Shown in pieces: positions 1 to 7,568 of a stretch of DNA of 37,661 nt (within the stretch, counting starts at the first letter, position 1; every line of letters starts with the position of its first letter). The position numbers were made by a program, and so were the translations under genes. The stretch comes from SIG455 sp045589495 (GTDB lineage: Bacteria > Bacillota > Clostridia > UMGS1810). The stretch lies in assembly GCA_045589495.1 (NCBI GenBank), contig JAZNPF010000011.1, positions 1 through 37,661 of the forward strand, read 5' to 3'. The notes under the pieces are model-generated. The model was not told where the DNA came from. It did no database searches and saw nothing but the letters and a program-made list of their open reading frames with translations.

Positions 1-1065
1 CTTGAAGACTGCGGATATATGTCGCGTGTGTCTGTTGTGCTTGACCCAATCTTTAAAAAAGTGGGTTTAAGCGGTAAGTCAGTTATTCCTTTTGTAATTG
101 GTACAGGCTGTGCAATCCCTGGAGCTATGGCTTGCCGTACAATCCGTAACGAACGTGAACGCAGAGCAACTGCTATGTTGGCACCATTTATGCCGTGCGG
201 AGCAAAACTTCCTGTTATTTCGCTTTTTGCGGGTGCGTTTTTTGCTGATGCTGCCTGGGTAGGACCGCTTATGTACTTTGTGGGAATTGTTATTATTTTC
301 TTTGGTGCGTTGATAATAAACAGAATTACCGGATATAAGGCAAAGAAATCATATTTTATTATTGAACTTCCTGAATATAAATTACCGAGTTTGAAACGTG
401 CATTTGGTTCAATGTGTGCACGTGGATGGGCTTATATAGTTAAAGCGGCAACAATAATTCTGCTCTGTAATACTGCTGTGCAGATTATGCAGACATTTAC
501 ATGGACTTTTTCTGTAGCTGAAACTGCTGATGCATCAATTCTTGCATCTATTGCAGGGCCATTTGCTTATTTACTTATTCCTATTGCTGGTGTTCTTTCA
601 TGGCAACTTGCGGCTGCTGCCGTTACAGGTTTTATAGCAAAAGAAAATGTTGTAGGTAAACTTGCAGTTTGCTTTGTGGGACTTGAAAATCTTATAGATA
701 CTGAAGAACTTGCGCTTATGGAAGGTGCCGGCGCAGAAGTTGCTGCTGTATTTGCTATTACTAAGGTTGCAGCACTTGCGTATATGATGTTTAACCTCTT
801 TACACCACCTTGTTTTGCTGCAATAGGTGCTATGAACGCCGAAATGAAGAGCGCAAAATGGCTTTGGGGCGGTATTGCTCTCCAGATTTTTGTAGGATAC
901 ACAGTTGGATTTTTCGTATACCAGATTGGTACATTGATTACAACCGGTGGCGTTGGAGCAGGTTTTGTCCCCGGACTTTTAGCGGTTGCGCTTATGACGG
1001 CGTGGGTTGTTTATCTTTGTGCTAAAACGGATAATAAAGTTATGCCACTGTCCAAAAGTGCATAA
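1..1065 (+). CDS. feoB: Ferrous iron transport protein B, C-terminal part (cut by window edge)
   Basis: This is the membrane half of FeoB, the GTP-driven Fe(II) uptake permease of the cytoplasmic membrane. The reading frame is open from base 1 (LEDCGYMSR...), so the in-frame ATG at 19 is internal and the GTPase domain lies outside the window. About 354 residues are visible. Family hallmarks are the segment LSGKSVIPFVIGTGCAIPG, which matches the first Gate motif (usually GFGCNVPA) with its conserved Cys, then TRNERERRATAML and MPCGAKLPV, and a second Gate-like segment FTPPCFAA. Several hydrophobic helices follow in order. The stop lies 12 bases before a small Cys-rich partner gene, so the two are probably one operon. 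Identity is secure; only the 5' end is missing. Confidence 0.95.
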   Translation, partial: LEDCGYMSRVSVVLDPIFKKVGLSGKSVIPFVIGTGCAIPGAMACRTIRNERERRATAMLAPFMPCGAKLPVISLFAGAFFADAAWVGPLMYFVGIVIIFFGALIINRITGYKAKKSYFIIELPEYKLPSLKRAFGSMCARGWAYIVKAATIILLCNTAVQIMQTFTWTFSVAETADASILASIAGPFAYLLIPIAGVLSWQLAAAAVTGFIAKENVVGKLAVCFVGLENLIDTEELALMEGAGAEVAAVFAITKVAALAYMMFNLFTPPCFAAIGAMNAEMKSAKWLWGGIALQIFVGYTVGFFVYQIGTLITTGGVGAGFVPGLLAVALMTAWVVYLCAKTDNKVMPLSKSA

Positions 1066-1077
1066 GGAGATGCTTAT

Positions 1078-1224
1078 ATGCAAAATTTGATTATTATTCT
1101 TATACTGATTGTAATTATAGGTGTTTCGTCACATTATGTTTATAAATCAAAAAAAAACGGTAAAAAATGTATAGGTTGCCCATCTGGATGTTCAGGTGAC
1201 TGCAAAAACTGTAAAACGCAATAA
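1078..1224 (+). CDS. FeoB-associated Cys-rich small membrane protein
   Basis: A 48-residue ORF starts at ATG 1078, with AAGGAGA 8 bases upstream. Residues 3-18 form one hydrophobic helix. A lysine-rich linker follows, then a tail with five cysteines at 31, 34, 38, 42 and 45 (CxxCxxxCxxxCxxC). Small membrane proteins of this design follow feoB in many Bacillota (the FeoB-associated Cys-rich family). A role in iron handling or in assembling the Feo complex is inferred from position only. A strong terminator begins at its stop codon, which closes the feo operon. Confidence 0.85.
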   Translation: MQNLIIILILIVIIGVSSHYVYKSKKNGKKCIGCPSGCSGDCKNCKTQ

Positions 1225-1259
1225 AAATAGTCCCGTAAGTTAATTACGGGACTATTTTT
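1223..1259. terminator. Intrinsic terminator after the feo operon
   Basis: A perfect 16-bp stem (core TAGTCCCGTAA / TTACGGGACTA) with a 5-base loop is flanked by A and T runs on both sides. It can therefore stop feo transcription on the plus strand and also the small minus-strand gene that ends at 1270. Confidence 0.9.
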
Positions 1260-1269
1260 ATTAAAATTC

Positions 1270-1371
1270 TTATCTCTGGTTTTCGTTTCTGTTGTTGTTC
1301 TGGTTATTCTGATTGTTCTGGTTGTTCTGATTTTCGTTTCTTTTTTCGTTGTTGAGATTTTTCTTATCCAT
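1270..1371 (-). CDS. Asn/Gln-rich 33-residue small protein of unknown function
   Basis: This minus-strand ORF of 33 residues has a very good ribosome-binding site (AAGGAGG, about 8 bases before the ATG at 1371). It begins MDKKNLNNEKRNENQ, runs through four NNQ-like tripeptide repeats and ends NNNRNENQR. It has no hydrophobic segment and no cysteine, and about 60% of its residues are Asn or Gln. It ends into the shared terminator at 1223-1259. Upstream on its own strand is TATAAT (plus coordinates 1412-1417) with an overlapping GGTAACACTA that resembles the -10 box of forespore sigma factors. I do not recognise a family. The start signal and terminator argue that it is real, but so short a low-complexity ORF is not certain. 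Confidence 0.55.
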   Translation of the reverse strand: MDKKNLNNEKRNENQNNQNNQNNQNNNRNENQR

Positions 1372-1462
1372 TTTTAAATCCTCCTTAAACTTGTGATACT
1401 TGAGGTATCGATTATAGTGTTACCCAAAAAAATAATTTAATGTATAAAAAATATATAAATAC

Positions 1463-1491
1463 TTGAAAACAATACTAAAATAGTGTAAAAT
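1463..1491 (+). promoter_or_regulatory. Housekeeping promoter for the 1529-5922 operon
   Basis: TTGAAA (1463-1468), 17 bases, then TAAAAT (1486-1491), 38 bases before the first start codon of the operon. It is the only good sigma-A match in this gap on the plus strand. Confidence 0.6.
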
Positions 1492-1528
1492 TGAAAATAG
1501 TTAAATTATTGAAAGGTATGGTTTTTCT

Positions 1529-2899
1529 ATGAAAAACGTTTTAAAATCATATAATATATTTACTTTGATTTTCCTTGCCGTAATATTGTTGACGGTTATT
1601 TTTACACCAATATACGGACTTGGAGATTTGTCTGAATATACATCTGTTTTTGAAAGCGTAGGGTTGTACAATTCTTCATCGGATGCGTATGCGATTGCGC
1701 AGAATTATGGCATATCACAGCCTGATGGAAGTGAAAAATCCGTTTTTCATATTTTCCTTATGCTGCTGATATCAATCAATAAACTGCTTTTTTCAAAAAC
1801 GATTTTTAACATACATTTTATAAGTATAGTATATTCTTTTATATTTATTATAGGTATGTATTTTTTGCAGAAAAATTTGAGGTTTGAAAAAGATTATCTT
1901 AATTACGTTTTTTCTGCACTTTTGGGACTTGTGTTTCTTGATTTGGGATATATTGCATATTTCAATTCATTTTATACAGATGCGCTGATGTTTGTTCTTA
2001 TTATTGCACTCGTAGCACTGGCAGTTGCATCGGCAAAGAAGTTTTCGTATGTTAAGTTGATTTTATTTGCCATTTGTTTGTGCTTGTTTTCGTCGATGCG
2101 TTTTTCTTCTGCAGTTACTGTGCTTTGTGCATCTGCCATATTGTTTTTATTGTCACTTATGATAAAACGCAAGGGGAAAATTGCAACGGCTATAGTTTCG
2201 GTTGTTGTGGCGGTTGTATCTGTTTTTTATATGGTGAATGCAACTGTTCCCGCGCGTGATATAAAACTTTATAACCTTATATATAACGACCTTGCGGTTG
2301 AAAATGAATCGGCTCCGGAGTTTTTCGGAGTGGAAGGAACAAAACTTTCGGAAAACCCTGATATTTCAGAAATGGAAGAGGCAGTTGACGGGATTACTTA
2401 CGGAGATGTTTTTAAATATTATGCTTCACATCCCAAACAGTTTACTTCTAACATCAAATCAGCAGCAAACAATGCTTACTTTCTGATTCAGGATTTTGCG
2501 TCATATCACGAGGCCGGTGCCTATTACGGTGTGCGTGAGGGAATGACAATTAAAATATGGAATTTTTTAAAAAGACGTGTTCTGCCGAACGGATTGTGGG
2601 TTATACTTTTATTTATTGCTGTTTATGCAGTTGTTGCAGTGCGTGAATATCTGAAAAATAAAAAAGCAGGAGAATTTGAAAAAGCATATATTTCTCTTTT
2701 TGCCGTAATTCTTCCTGTCGGTGCACTTTCGGAAATTGTGGCAACCGTTTTAACTACTGGAAAAATACTTATAAGCAAAAATATGTTTGTGTTCGGGATA
2801 TATTTTGATTTAATGATTATAACTGCTGTTGTTTGGACAGCGGCAACGCTTATTGCACGAAATAATGCAATTAAAGAAAAATACGGAGTAAGACAGTAA
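1529..2899 (+). CDS. Polytopic membrane protein, possibly a GT-C-type glycosyltransferase
   Basis: A 456-residue integral membrane protein. The ATG at 1529 has GAAAGG 12 bases upstream. A first helix spans about residues 11-30. An extracytoplasmic loop with acidic residues (GDLSEYTSVFES) follows, then about nine more hydrophobic segments. The segment after helix 3 contains YFNSFYTDA, which recalls the short loop motif of some bacterial GT-C-fold sugar transferases (WsfD-like). A soluble region at about 245-330 interrupts the helices. It opens an operon with an Lrp-type regulator 13 bases downstream. I cannot name a substrate. The glycosyltransferase idea rests on topology plus one motif and is weak; 'membrane protein' is secure. 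Confidence 0.8.
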   Translation: MKNVLKSYNIFTLIFLAVILLTVIFTPIYGLGDLSEYTSVFESVGLYNSSSDAYAIAQNYGISQPDGSEKSVFHIFLMLLISINKLLFSKTIFNIHFISIVYSFIFIIGMYFLQKNLRFEKDYLNYVFSALLGLVFLDLGYIAYFNSFYTDALMFVLIIALVALAVASAKKFSYVKLILFAICLCLFSSMRFSSAVTVLCASAILFLLSLMIKRKGKIATAIVSVVVAVVSVFYMVNATVPARDIKLYNLIYNDLAVENESAPEFFGVEGTKLSENPDISEMEEAVDGITYGDVFKYYASHPKQFTSNIKSAANNAYFLIQDFASYHEAGAYYGVREGMTIKIWNFLKRRVLPNGLWVILLFIAVYAVVAVREYLKNKKAGEFEKAYISLFAVILPVGALSEIVATVLTTGKILISKNMFVFGIYFDLMIITAVVWTAATLIARNNAIKEKYGVRQ

Positions 2900-2912
2900 A
2901 AGGAGAGAGAAA

Positions 2913-3392
2913 ATGAAGAAAATACTTGAACTTTTGGAAAATGACAGTACTTTAACTGCTGAGCAGATTGCGGTTATGCTTGGCAAAAATGTTGTTGAGG
3001 TTAAAGAAGCTATAGAAGAGTATAAGAAGAATAATGTTATAGTTGCAAATAAAGCAGTTATAGACTGGGAAAAAACAGATAAGGAGTTTGTAACTGCACT
3101 TATTGAACTTAAAGCAATTCCGCAGCGCGGTGACGGATTTGATAAGATAGCCGAACGTATATATCGATATCCGGAAGTTAAGTCACTTTATCTTATGGCG
3201 GGCAGATACGACCTTATGGTTATTATAGAGGGCAAAACTCTTCAGGAAGTATCTTCATTTGTGTCACGCAAACTTGCCACTATGGAAGGTATTACCGAAA
3301 CTGCGACACATTTTGTTTTGAAAAAATATAAATCCGATAATATTATATTTGGTGATTCCAAGCAAGACTTGAGGGAGGTGATGAGCCTGTGA
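2913..3392 (+). CDS. Lrp/AsnC family transcriptional regulator
   Basis: A 159-residue regulator of the feast/famine type. Residues 1-55 form a winged helix-turn-helix (TAEQIAVMLGKNVVEVKEAIEEYKKN region). Residues 70-150 form the RAM ligand-sensing domain, with the usual pattern 'YRYPEVKSLYLMAGRYDLMVIIEG'-like in shape, ending in a helix and a last strand. The start follows AAAGGAGAG. Its last four bases (GTGA) overlap the GTG start of the following aminotransferase, so the two are translationally coupled. The pairing suggests that it senses an amino acid and controls this operon, which is inference from position. Length is normal for the family. Confidence 0.92.
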   Translation: MKKILELLENDSTLTAEQIAVMLGKNVVEVKEAIEEYKKNNVIVANKAVIDWEKTDKEFVTALIELKAIPQRGDGFDKIAERIYRYPEVKSLYLMAGRYDLMVIIEGKTLQEVSSFVSRKLATMEGITETATHFVLKKYKSDNIIFGDSKQDLREVMSL

Positions 3393-4555
3393 GTGCGTTT
3401 AATCCTGAAAGTTTTATCAATGCTAAAGTTGCGCAAATGCCTCCGTCGGGAATAAGAAAGTTTTTTGACATTGTAAGTGAAATGAAAGACGCTATTTCAT
3501 TAGGTGTTGGAGAACCTGATTTTGTAACTCCGTGGCACATCCGTGAAGCAGGAATATATTCTCTTGAAAAAGGGCATACGTATTATACTTCCAATTCAGG
3601 TCTTATGGAACTTAGAAAAGAAATCTGTAATTATGTGAAAAAGTTTGACCTGGAATACGATACAGATGAGGTTTTGCTTACTGTAGGTGGTAGTGAGGGC
3701 GTTGATGCTGCAATCCGTGCTGTTATAGGAGAGGGGGACGAAGTGCTTGTTCCTGAGCCGTCATTTGTGTGCTATAAACCTTGTGTGACTTTGGCAGGCG
3801 GAACGCCTGTTACTATACAGACAAAATCTGAAAATGCATTTAAACTTAAAAAAGAAGAAGTTTTAGAGAAAATTACACCTAAAACAAAGATGCTTGTACT
3901 GTCATATCCCAATAATCCTACGGGCGCAATTATGACACGTGAGGATTTGGAGGAAATTGCAGAAGTTGTTAAAGAACATAATATTCTTGTTCTGTCAGAT
4001 GAAATTTATGCTGAACTCACTTTTGGGGCAGAGCATTGTTCAATAGCATCATTGCCGGATATGAAAGAGCGTACGATAGTAATAAACGGATTTTCAAAAT
4101 CGTTTGCTATGACTGGGTGGAGATTGGGCTTTACTCTTGCAAATAAACATATAACCAAGGCAATGACAAAGATACATCAGTATGCAATAATGAGCGCGCC
4201 TACAACATCACAGTATGCAGCCATTGAGGCGCTTAAAAATGGTGAACAGTCTATAATTGATATGCGTGAGCAGTATGATTACCGCCGTAAAGTTATCACA
4301 GACGGATTCAACTCAATGGGACTTACGTGTTTTTCACCTCTTGGCGCATTTTATATTTTTCCGTCAATAAAATCAACCGGTATGACATCGGAAGAATTTT
4401 GTGAAAGACTTCTTATGGAACAGAAAGTTGCATTAGTTCCCGGTACTGCGTTCGGAGAGTGCGGTGAAGGATTTGTGCGTGTTTCTTATGCTTATGGGAT
4501 AGACAGAATAAATGAGGCTATGGACCGCATCAAAAAGTTTTTAGAAAGCAGGTAA
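3389..4555 (+). CDS. PLP-dependent class I/II aminotransferase (PatA/AspC-like)
   Basis: A 388-residue fold-type I aminotransferase. It starts at GTG 3389, inside the regulator's stop, with GGGAGGTGAT upstream. Visible motifs are VGEPDF near residue 39, the Asn of SYPNNPTGA that contacts PLP, SDEIYAEL, and SKSFAMTGWRLG, whose Lys237 is the Schiff-base residue. The C-terminal FVRVSYAYG carries the substrate-carboxylate Arg. Nothing is missing. Specificity (aspartate, aromatic or N-acetyl-LL-DAP type) cannot be read from sequence alone. Coupling to an Lrp-type regulator fits an amino-acid catabolic or biosynthetic role. The trmL gene starts 6 bases after the stop. Confidence 0.93.
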   Translation: MSAFNPESFINAKVAQMPPSGIRKFFDIVSEMKDAISLGVGEPDFVTPWHIREAGIYSLEKGHTYYTSNSGLMELRKEICNYVKKFDLEYDTDEVLLTVGGSEGVDAAIRAVIGEGDEVLVPEPSFVCYKPCVTLAGGTPVTIQTKSENAFKLKKEEVLEKITPKTKMLVLSYPNNPTGAIMTREDLEEIAEVVKEHNILVLSDEIYAELTFGAEHCSIASLPDMKERTIVINGFSKSFAMTGWRLGFTLANKHITKAMTKIHQYAIMSAPTTSQYAAIEALKNGEQSIIDMREQYDYRRKVITDGFNSMGLTCFSPLGAFYIFPSIKSTGMTSEEFCERLLMEQKVALVPGTAFGECGEGFVRVSYAYGIDRINEAMDRIKKFLESR

Positions 4556-4561
4556 ATTATA

Positions 4562-5053
4562 ATGTTCAATATAGTTTTAGTTGAACCTGAAATACCGCAG
4601 AATACCGGTAACATTGCACGTACGTGTGCTGCTACGGGGTCAAGATTACACCTTGTGCGTCCGCTTGGGTTTGAAATAGACGATTCCAAACTGAAACGTG
4701 CAGGTCTTGACTACTGGCATCTGCTTGATATCACTTTCTATGACGATATAAATGATTTTTTTGCAAAGAACCAAGGTGGCAGATTTTTTTACAGTACAAC
4801 CAAGGCGGTTCATAATCACGACGAGGTTGAATACCATGATGGCGATTATATAGTGTTCGGTAAAGAAACGAAAGGTCTTGATGAGGCACTTTTAAAAGAT
4901 AATCCTGAAACGTGTATACGCATACCTATGGTGGATGGTGCCAGAAGTTTGAATCTTTCCAATTCTGTTGCTATAGTTGTGTATGAGGCACTTCGGCAGA
5001 ATAAGTTTCTTGCTCTTAAAAGAAAGGGCGAACTTACTAAATTCACTTGGTAA
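4562..5053 (+). CDS. trmL: tRNA (cytidine(34)-2'-O)-methyltransferase TrmL
   Basis: A 163-residue SPOUT-class methyltransferase that 2'-O-methylates the wobble base of tRNA-Leu isoacceptors. Family motifs are present in order: PEIPQNTGNIARTCAATG at the N-terminus (motif 1), FGKETKGL in the middle, and IPMVDGARSLNLSNSVAIV with YEALRQ at the C-terminus, which builds the knotted AdoMet site. Length matches E. coli TrmL (about 157). The Shine-Dalgarno is weak (AGCAGG) and the start sits 6 bases after the aminotransferase stop, so coupling is likely. Confidence 0.95.
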   Translation: MFNIVLVEPEIPQNTGNIARTCAATGSRLHLVRPLGFEIDDSKLKRAGLDYWHLLDITFYDDINDFFAKNQGGRFFYSTTKAVHNHDEVEYHDGDYIVFGKETKGLDEALLKDNPETCIRIPMVDGARSLNLSNSVAIVVYEALRQNKFLALKRKGELTKFTW

Positions 5054-5067
5054 TAAAGGAGAATAAT

Positions 5068-5922
5068 ATGAAAAACATCAAAATTATCACAGACAGTGCA
5101 TCTGATATTTCTTTGAAACTGGCAGAAGAAAATGGAATACACATCATTCCGTTGAATGTTTCTTTTGGCGAAGAAACTTTTAAAGATGCCTATGATATAA
5201 CTACAAGAGAGTTTTATGACAAATTGAAAAACTGTACAGAACTTCCTAAAACAGCACAGGTAAGTATAAATGATTTCGTGGAAGTTTATAACCAATATGC
5301 AGACTATGACATTATATATGTAGGACTTTCTGCAAGAGCCAGCGGAACATATCAGAATTCTTTTATAGCAAAAGGTATGGTGCAGGAAGAAAATCCTGAT
5401 ATTGATATTACCGTTATTGACAGTAATAACTTTACCTACGGTTATGGAATGTGGGTGCTTATGGCTGCTAAAATGGTATCTGATGGGGCATCACATGACG
5501 AAGTGGTTGATTACCTTAACGAAAAACTTGCATATTCTGAAATTATGCTGACTGTAAGTTCACTTGATTTTCTGCAGCGCGGCGGAAGAATAAGCAGTGC
5601 GGCAAAAGTTGTTGCAAATGTTTTGGATATTCATCCTATTCTTTGTACTGAAGACGGTATGATAATGAGTTTTGCCAAAGCACGCGGCAGTAAAAAACTT
5701 GTTGATAAAATGACAGATATTGTTTCAGAAAGAATAGGGGATTGCCATATCATTTCTTTGCTTCATACAGATTATCCTGAAGCAATAGAAAAAATGAAAA
5801 CGTCATTACTTTCTAAAATACCCGATGCCGAGTTTTTAGAGGCGGAGGCGGGTTCGTGCATAGGCACACACGCAGGTCCCGGGGCATTCGGTATGATTTA
5901 TGATAAGAAAAAAGATATATAA
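5068..5922 (+). CDS. DegV family fatty-acid-binding protein
   Basis: A 284-residue DegV-fold protein. Such proteins bind a fatty acid and, in Gram-positive bacteria, act as FakB subunits that present it to the kinase FakA. Motifs are TDSASDIS at residues 8-15, LSARASGTYQNS (lipid head-group contact region), DFLQRGGRI and the C-terminal GTHAGPGAFG. I place the start at ATG 5068 because AAGGAG lies 8 bases upstream; an upstream in-frame TTG at 5047 has no such site. It is the last gene of the operon and a terminator follows. No fakA is in the window, so a FakB role is family knowledge rather than shown. Confidence 0.93.
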   Translation: MKNIKIITDSASDISLKLAEENGIHIIPLNVSFGEETFKDAYDITTREFYDKLKNCTELPKTAQVSINDFVEVYNQYADYDIIYVGLSARASGTYQNSFIAKGMVQEENPDIDITVIDSNNFTYGYGMWVLMAAKMVSDGASHDEVVDYLNEKLAYSEIMLTVSSLDFLQRGGRISSAAKVVANVLDIHPILCTEDGMIMSFAKARGSKKLVDKMTDIVSERIGDCHIISLLHTDYPEAIEKMKTSLLSKIPDAEFLEAEAGSCIGTHAGPGAFGMIYDKKKDI

Positions 5923-5930
5923 CACAATGA

Positions 5931-5958
5931 AAAACAGCCCGCAGATGCGGGCTGTTTT
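5931..5958. terminator. Bidirectional terminator between degV-like gene and hpf
   Basis: A 12-bp stem AAAACAGCCCGC / GCGGGCTGTTTT with a 4-base loop lies between two convergent genes. A and T runs on either side serve both directions. Confidence 0.92.
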
Positions 5959-5964
5959 ATGTTG

Positions 5965-6480
5965 TTATTCAAGTTCAATCAAACCATAGTTGCCGTCTTT
6001 ACGTTTGTAAACAACGCATTTGTCATTTGTATCGGCATTGTTGAAAATGTAAAAAGCGTGACCTAACAAATTCATTTGAAGTATTGCTTCTTCAGCGCTC
6101 ATAGGTTTATTTTCGTATTTTTTGGATTTTACTATCTTAAACTCGGATTCTTCTTCAATCTGAACCTCGTCAATTACAAAAGCACCTGTTTTAAGTTTCT
6201 TCTCAAGACGTGTTTTCTGTTTGCGAATCTGACGTTCTAAAACATCTATAGCCTTGTCGATTGCAGCATACATATCATCATTTGAAATTTCCGCCCTGAA
6301 TATCATTCCGTCGTGATAAACTGTTATCTCTGCGATGTGATTATCCTTCTGTACGGAGAAAGTAACTGTGGCATACGCACTTTCCGGGAAAAATTTTTCA
6401 ATGCGTTGCAATCTTTTTTCAGAATAATCTTTTAATCCCTGAGTAACATCAATTTTTCTGCCTGTGAATTTAATGTTCAT
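5965..6480 (-). CDS. hpf: Ribosome hibernation promoting factor, long form
   Basis: A 171-residue long-form HPF. It binds the decoding region of idle 30S subunits and dimerises ribosomes (100S) in stationary phase. The N-terminal YfiA-like domain (about 1-95) shows MNIKFTGRKIDVTQGLKDY and the basic helix VLERQIRKQKTRLEKK. An acidic linker (about 100-118) joins the C-terminal dimerisation domain (about 118-171) with MSAEEAILQMNLLGHAFYIF and the end GLIELE. Long-form HPF is the usual version in Bacillota. The start has AAAGGAG 8 bases upstream. It lies 68 bases downstream of the fumarase subunit on the same strand. Confidence 0.96.
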   Translation of the reverse strand: MNIKFTGRKIDVTQGLKDYSEKRLQRIEKFFPESAYATVTFSVQKDNHIAEITVYHDGMIFRAEISNDDMYAAIDKAIDVLERQIRKQKTRLEKKLKTGAFVIDEVQIEEESEFKIVKSKKYENKPMSAEEAILQMNLLGHAFYIFNNADTNDKCVVYKRKDGNYGLIELE

Positions 6481-6548
6481 ACCAACAACTCCTTTTTCCT
6501 TATATAGAGATTACTCTCTAATATATATTTACCCTTATTTTAAGGATG

Positions 6549-7382
6549 TTAAACAATCTTTTTAAGATGCCTTGTAACGTGGCAACTTATATTTACTGCT
6601 GCAGGAAGTCCTGCTATATGAGTCGGCGCAGTTTTAATAAAGACGTTGAGTGCGGTCTGTGTGCCTCCAAATCCTTGAGGACCTATTCCTAATTTGTTTA
6701 TGCGTGTAAGGAGTTCTTTTTCAATATCTGCATAATATGGCTCTGCGTTGCTTTCGGCATCTGCAAGAGCACGCTTTGCAAGTGTGGCGCACGATTCAAA
6801 GTTTCCGCCGATACCTACACCCACGACTATTGGCGGGCAGGGGTTGCTTCCTGCTTTGCTTACGGTTTCAACAACAAAATCTTTAATTGCTTCAATTCCC
6901 TCTGACGGAGAAAACATTTTAAGTGCACTCATATTTTCGCTGCCGAATCCTTTTGGCGCAATAGTGATTGTAATCTTGTCACCTTCAACAAAATAGTAAT
7001 GAATAACGGCAGGAGTATTGTCGCCGGTGTTTATACGCTTTATAGGATCAGACACTATAGATTTTCGAAGGTTCCCCTCTGCGTATCCTAACCGTACCCC
7101 CTCGTTTATTGCGTCGGTAAGGTTGCCGTCTATATGTACATCACAACCGATTTCCACAAAGAAAACAGCCATTCCGGTATCCTGACATATAGCCATTTTT
7201 TTGTTTTTAGCAATATCAGCATTTTCGATTATTTTAGAAAGTATATCTTTTCCGGTTTCAGATTTTTCGTTTTTGTATGCAGTTTTTATGCTGTTTAAAA
7301 TATCACACGGCAAATAATAATTTGCCTCTATACACATATTTTTTACAGTGTTTGTAATTTCACTTGCGGATATTATTCTCAT
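6549..7382 (-). CDS. fumA: Fumarate hydratase (class I) / tartrate dehydratase alpha subunit
   Basis: A 277-residue alpha subunit of an oxygen-sensitive [4Fe-4S] hydro-lyase that interconverts fumarate and malate (or dehydrates L-tartrate). The cluster-ligand cysteines are visible: C66 in ICQDTGM, C182 in NPCPPIVVGVGIGG and C198 in NFESC. Other hallmarks are APKGFGSEN and GPQGFGG. The length is normal for the separate alpha chain. Such enzymes need a beta subunit of about 180-200 residues, normally the next gene, but here hpf follows and no beta chain is in the window. GGAG precedes the ATG at 7382. Fumarase is the likelier activity, but fumarate versus tartrate cannot be settled here. Confidence 0.92.
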   Translation of the reverse strand: MRIISASEITNTVKNMCIEANYYLPCDILNSIKTAYKNEKSETGKDILSKIIENADIAKNKKMAICQDTGMAVFFVEIGCDVHIDGNLTDAINEGVRLGYAEGNLRKSIVSDPIKRINTGDNTPAVIHYYFVEGDKITITIAPKGFGSENMSALKMFSPSEGIEAIKDFVVETVSKAGSNPCPPIVVGVGIGGNFESCATLAKRALADAESNAEPYYADIEKELLTRINKLGIGPQGFGGTQTALNVFIKTAPTHIAGLPAAVNISCHVTRHLKKIV

Positions 7383-7415
7383 CTATATTAACTCCTGACG
7401 TATCTGTATATTTTT

Positions 7416-7444
7416 ATAATATCATACAACATCATAATTATCAA
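7416..7444 (-). promoter_or_regulatory. Promoter for the fumA-hpf unit
   Basis: On the minus strand, TTGATA (plus 7439-7444), 17 bases, TATTAT (plus 7416-7421), about 34 bases before the fumarase ATG. Confidence 0.6.
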
Positions 7445-7508
7445 TATAATACATAAAATTTAATTATGGCTAAAGAGAAGCATCATTTGGATGTTAAGGA
7501 AATACTTG

Positions 7509-7537
7509 TTGATTTTTTTACATATATTGTGTATAAT
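7509..7537 (+). promoter_or_regulatory. Promoter for the phosphohexomutase gene
   Basis: TTGATT (7509-7514), 17 bases, TATAAT (7532-7537), about 30 bases before the ATG at 7569. It lies inside a longer in-frame extension of the ORF, which supports the downstream start. Confidence 0.75.
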
Positions 7538-7568
7538 ATTTTATATAAGACTTATAGGAGGCTGCGCT

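Noticed and set aside
1268..1345. CRISPR-like or simple tandem repeat of TTCTGNTTGTT units
   Set aside because: The 9-base periodicity is codon repetition of NNQ inside a short ORF; there are no spacers.
7491..7568. 26-residue N-terminal extension of the phosphohexomutase
   Set aside because: It begins at TTG with no ribosome-binding site and contains the promoter; the ATG at 7569 has AGGAGG.
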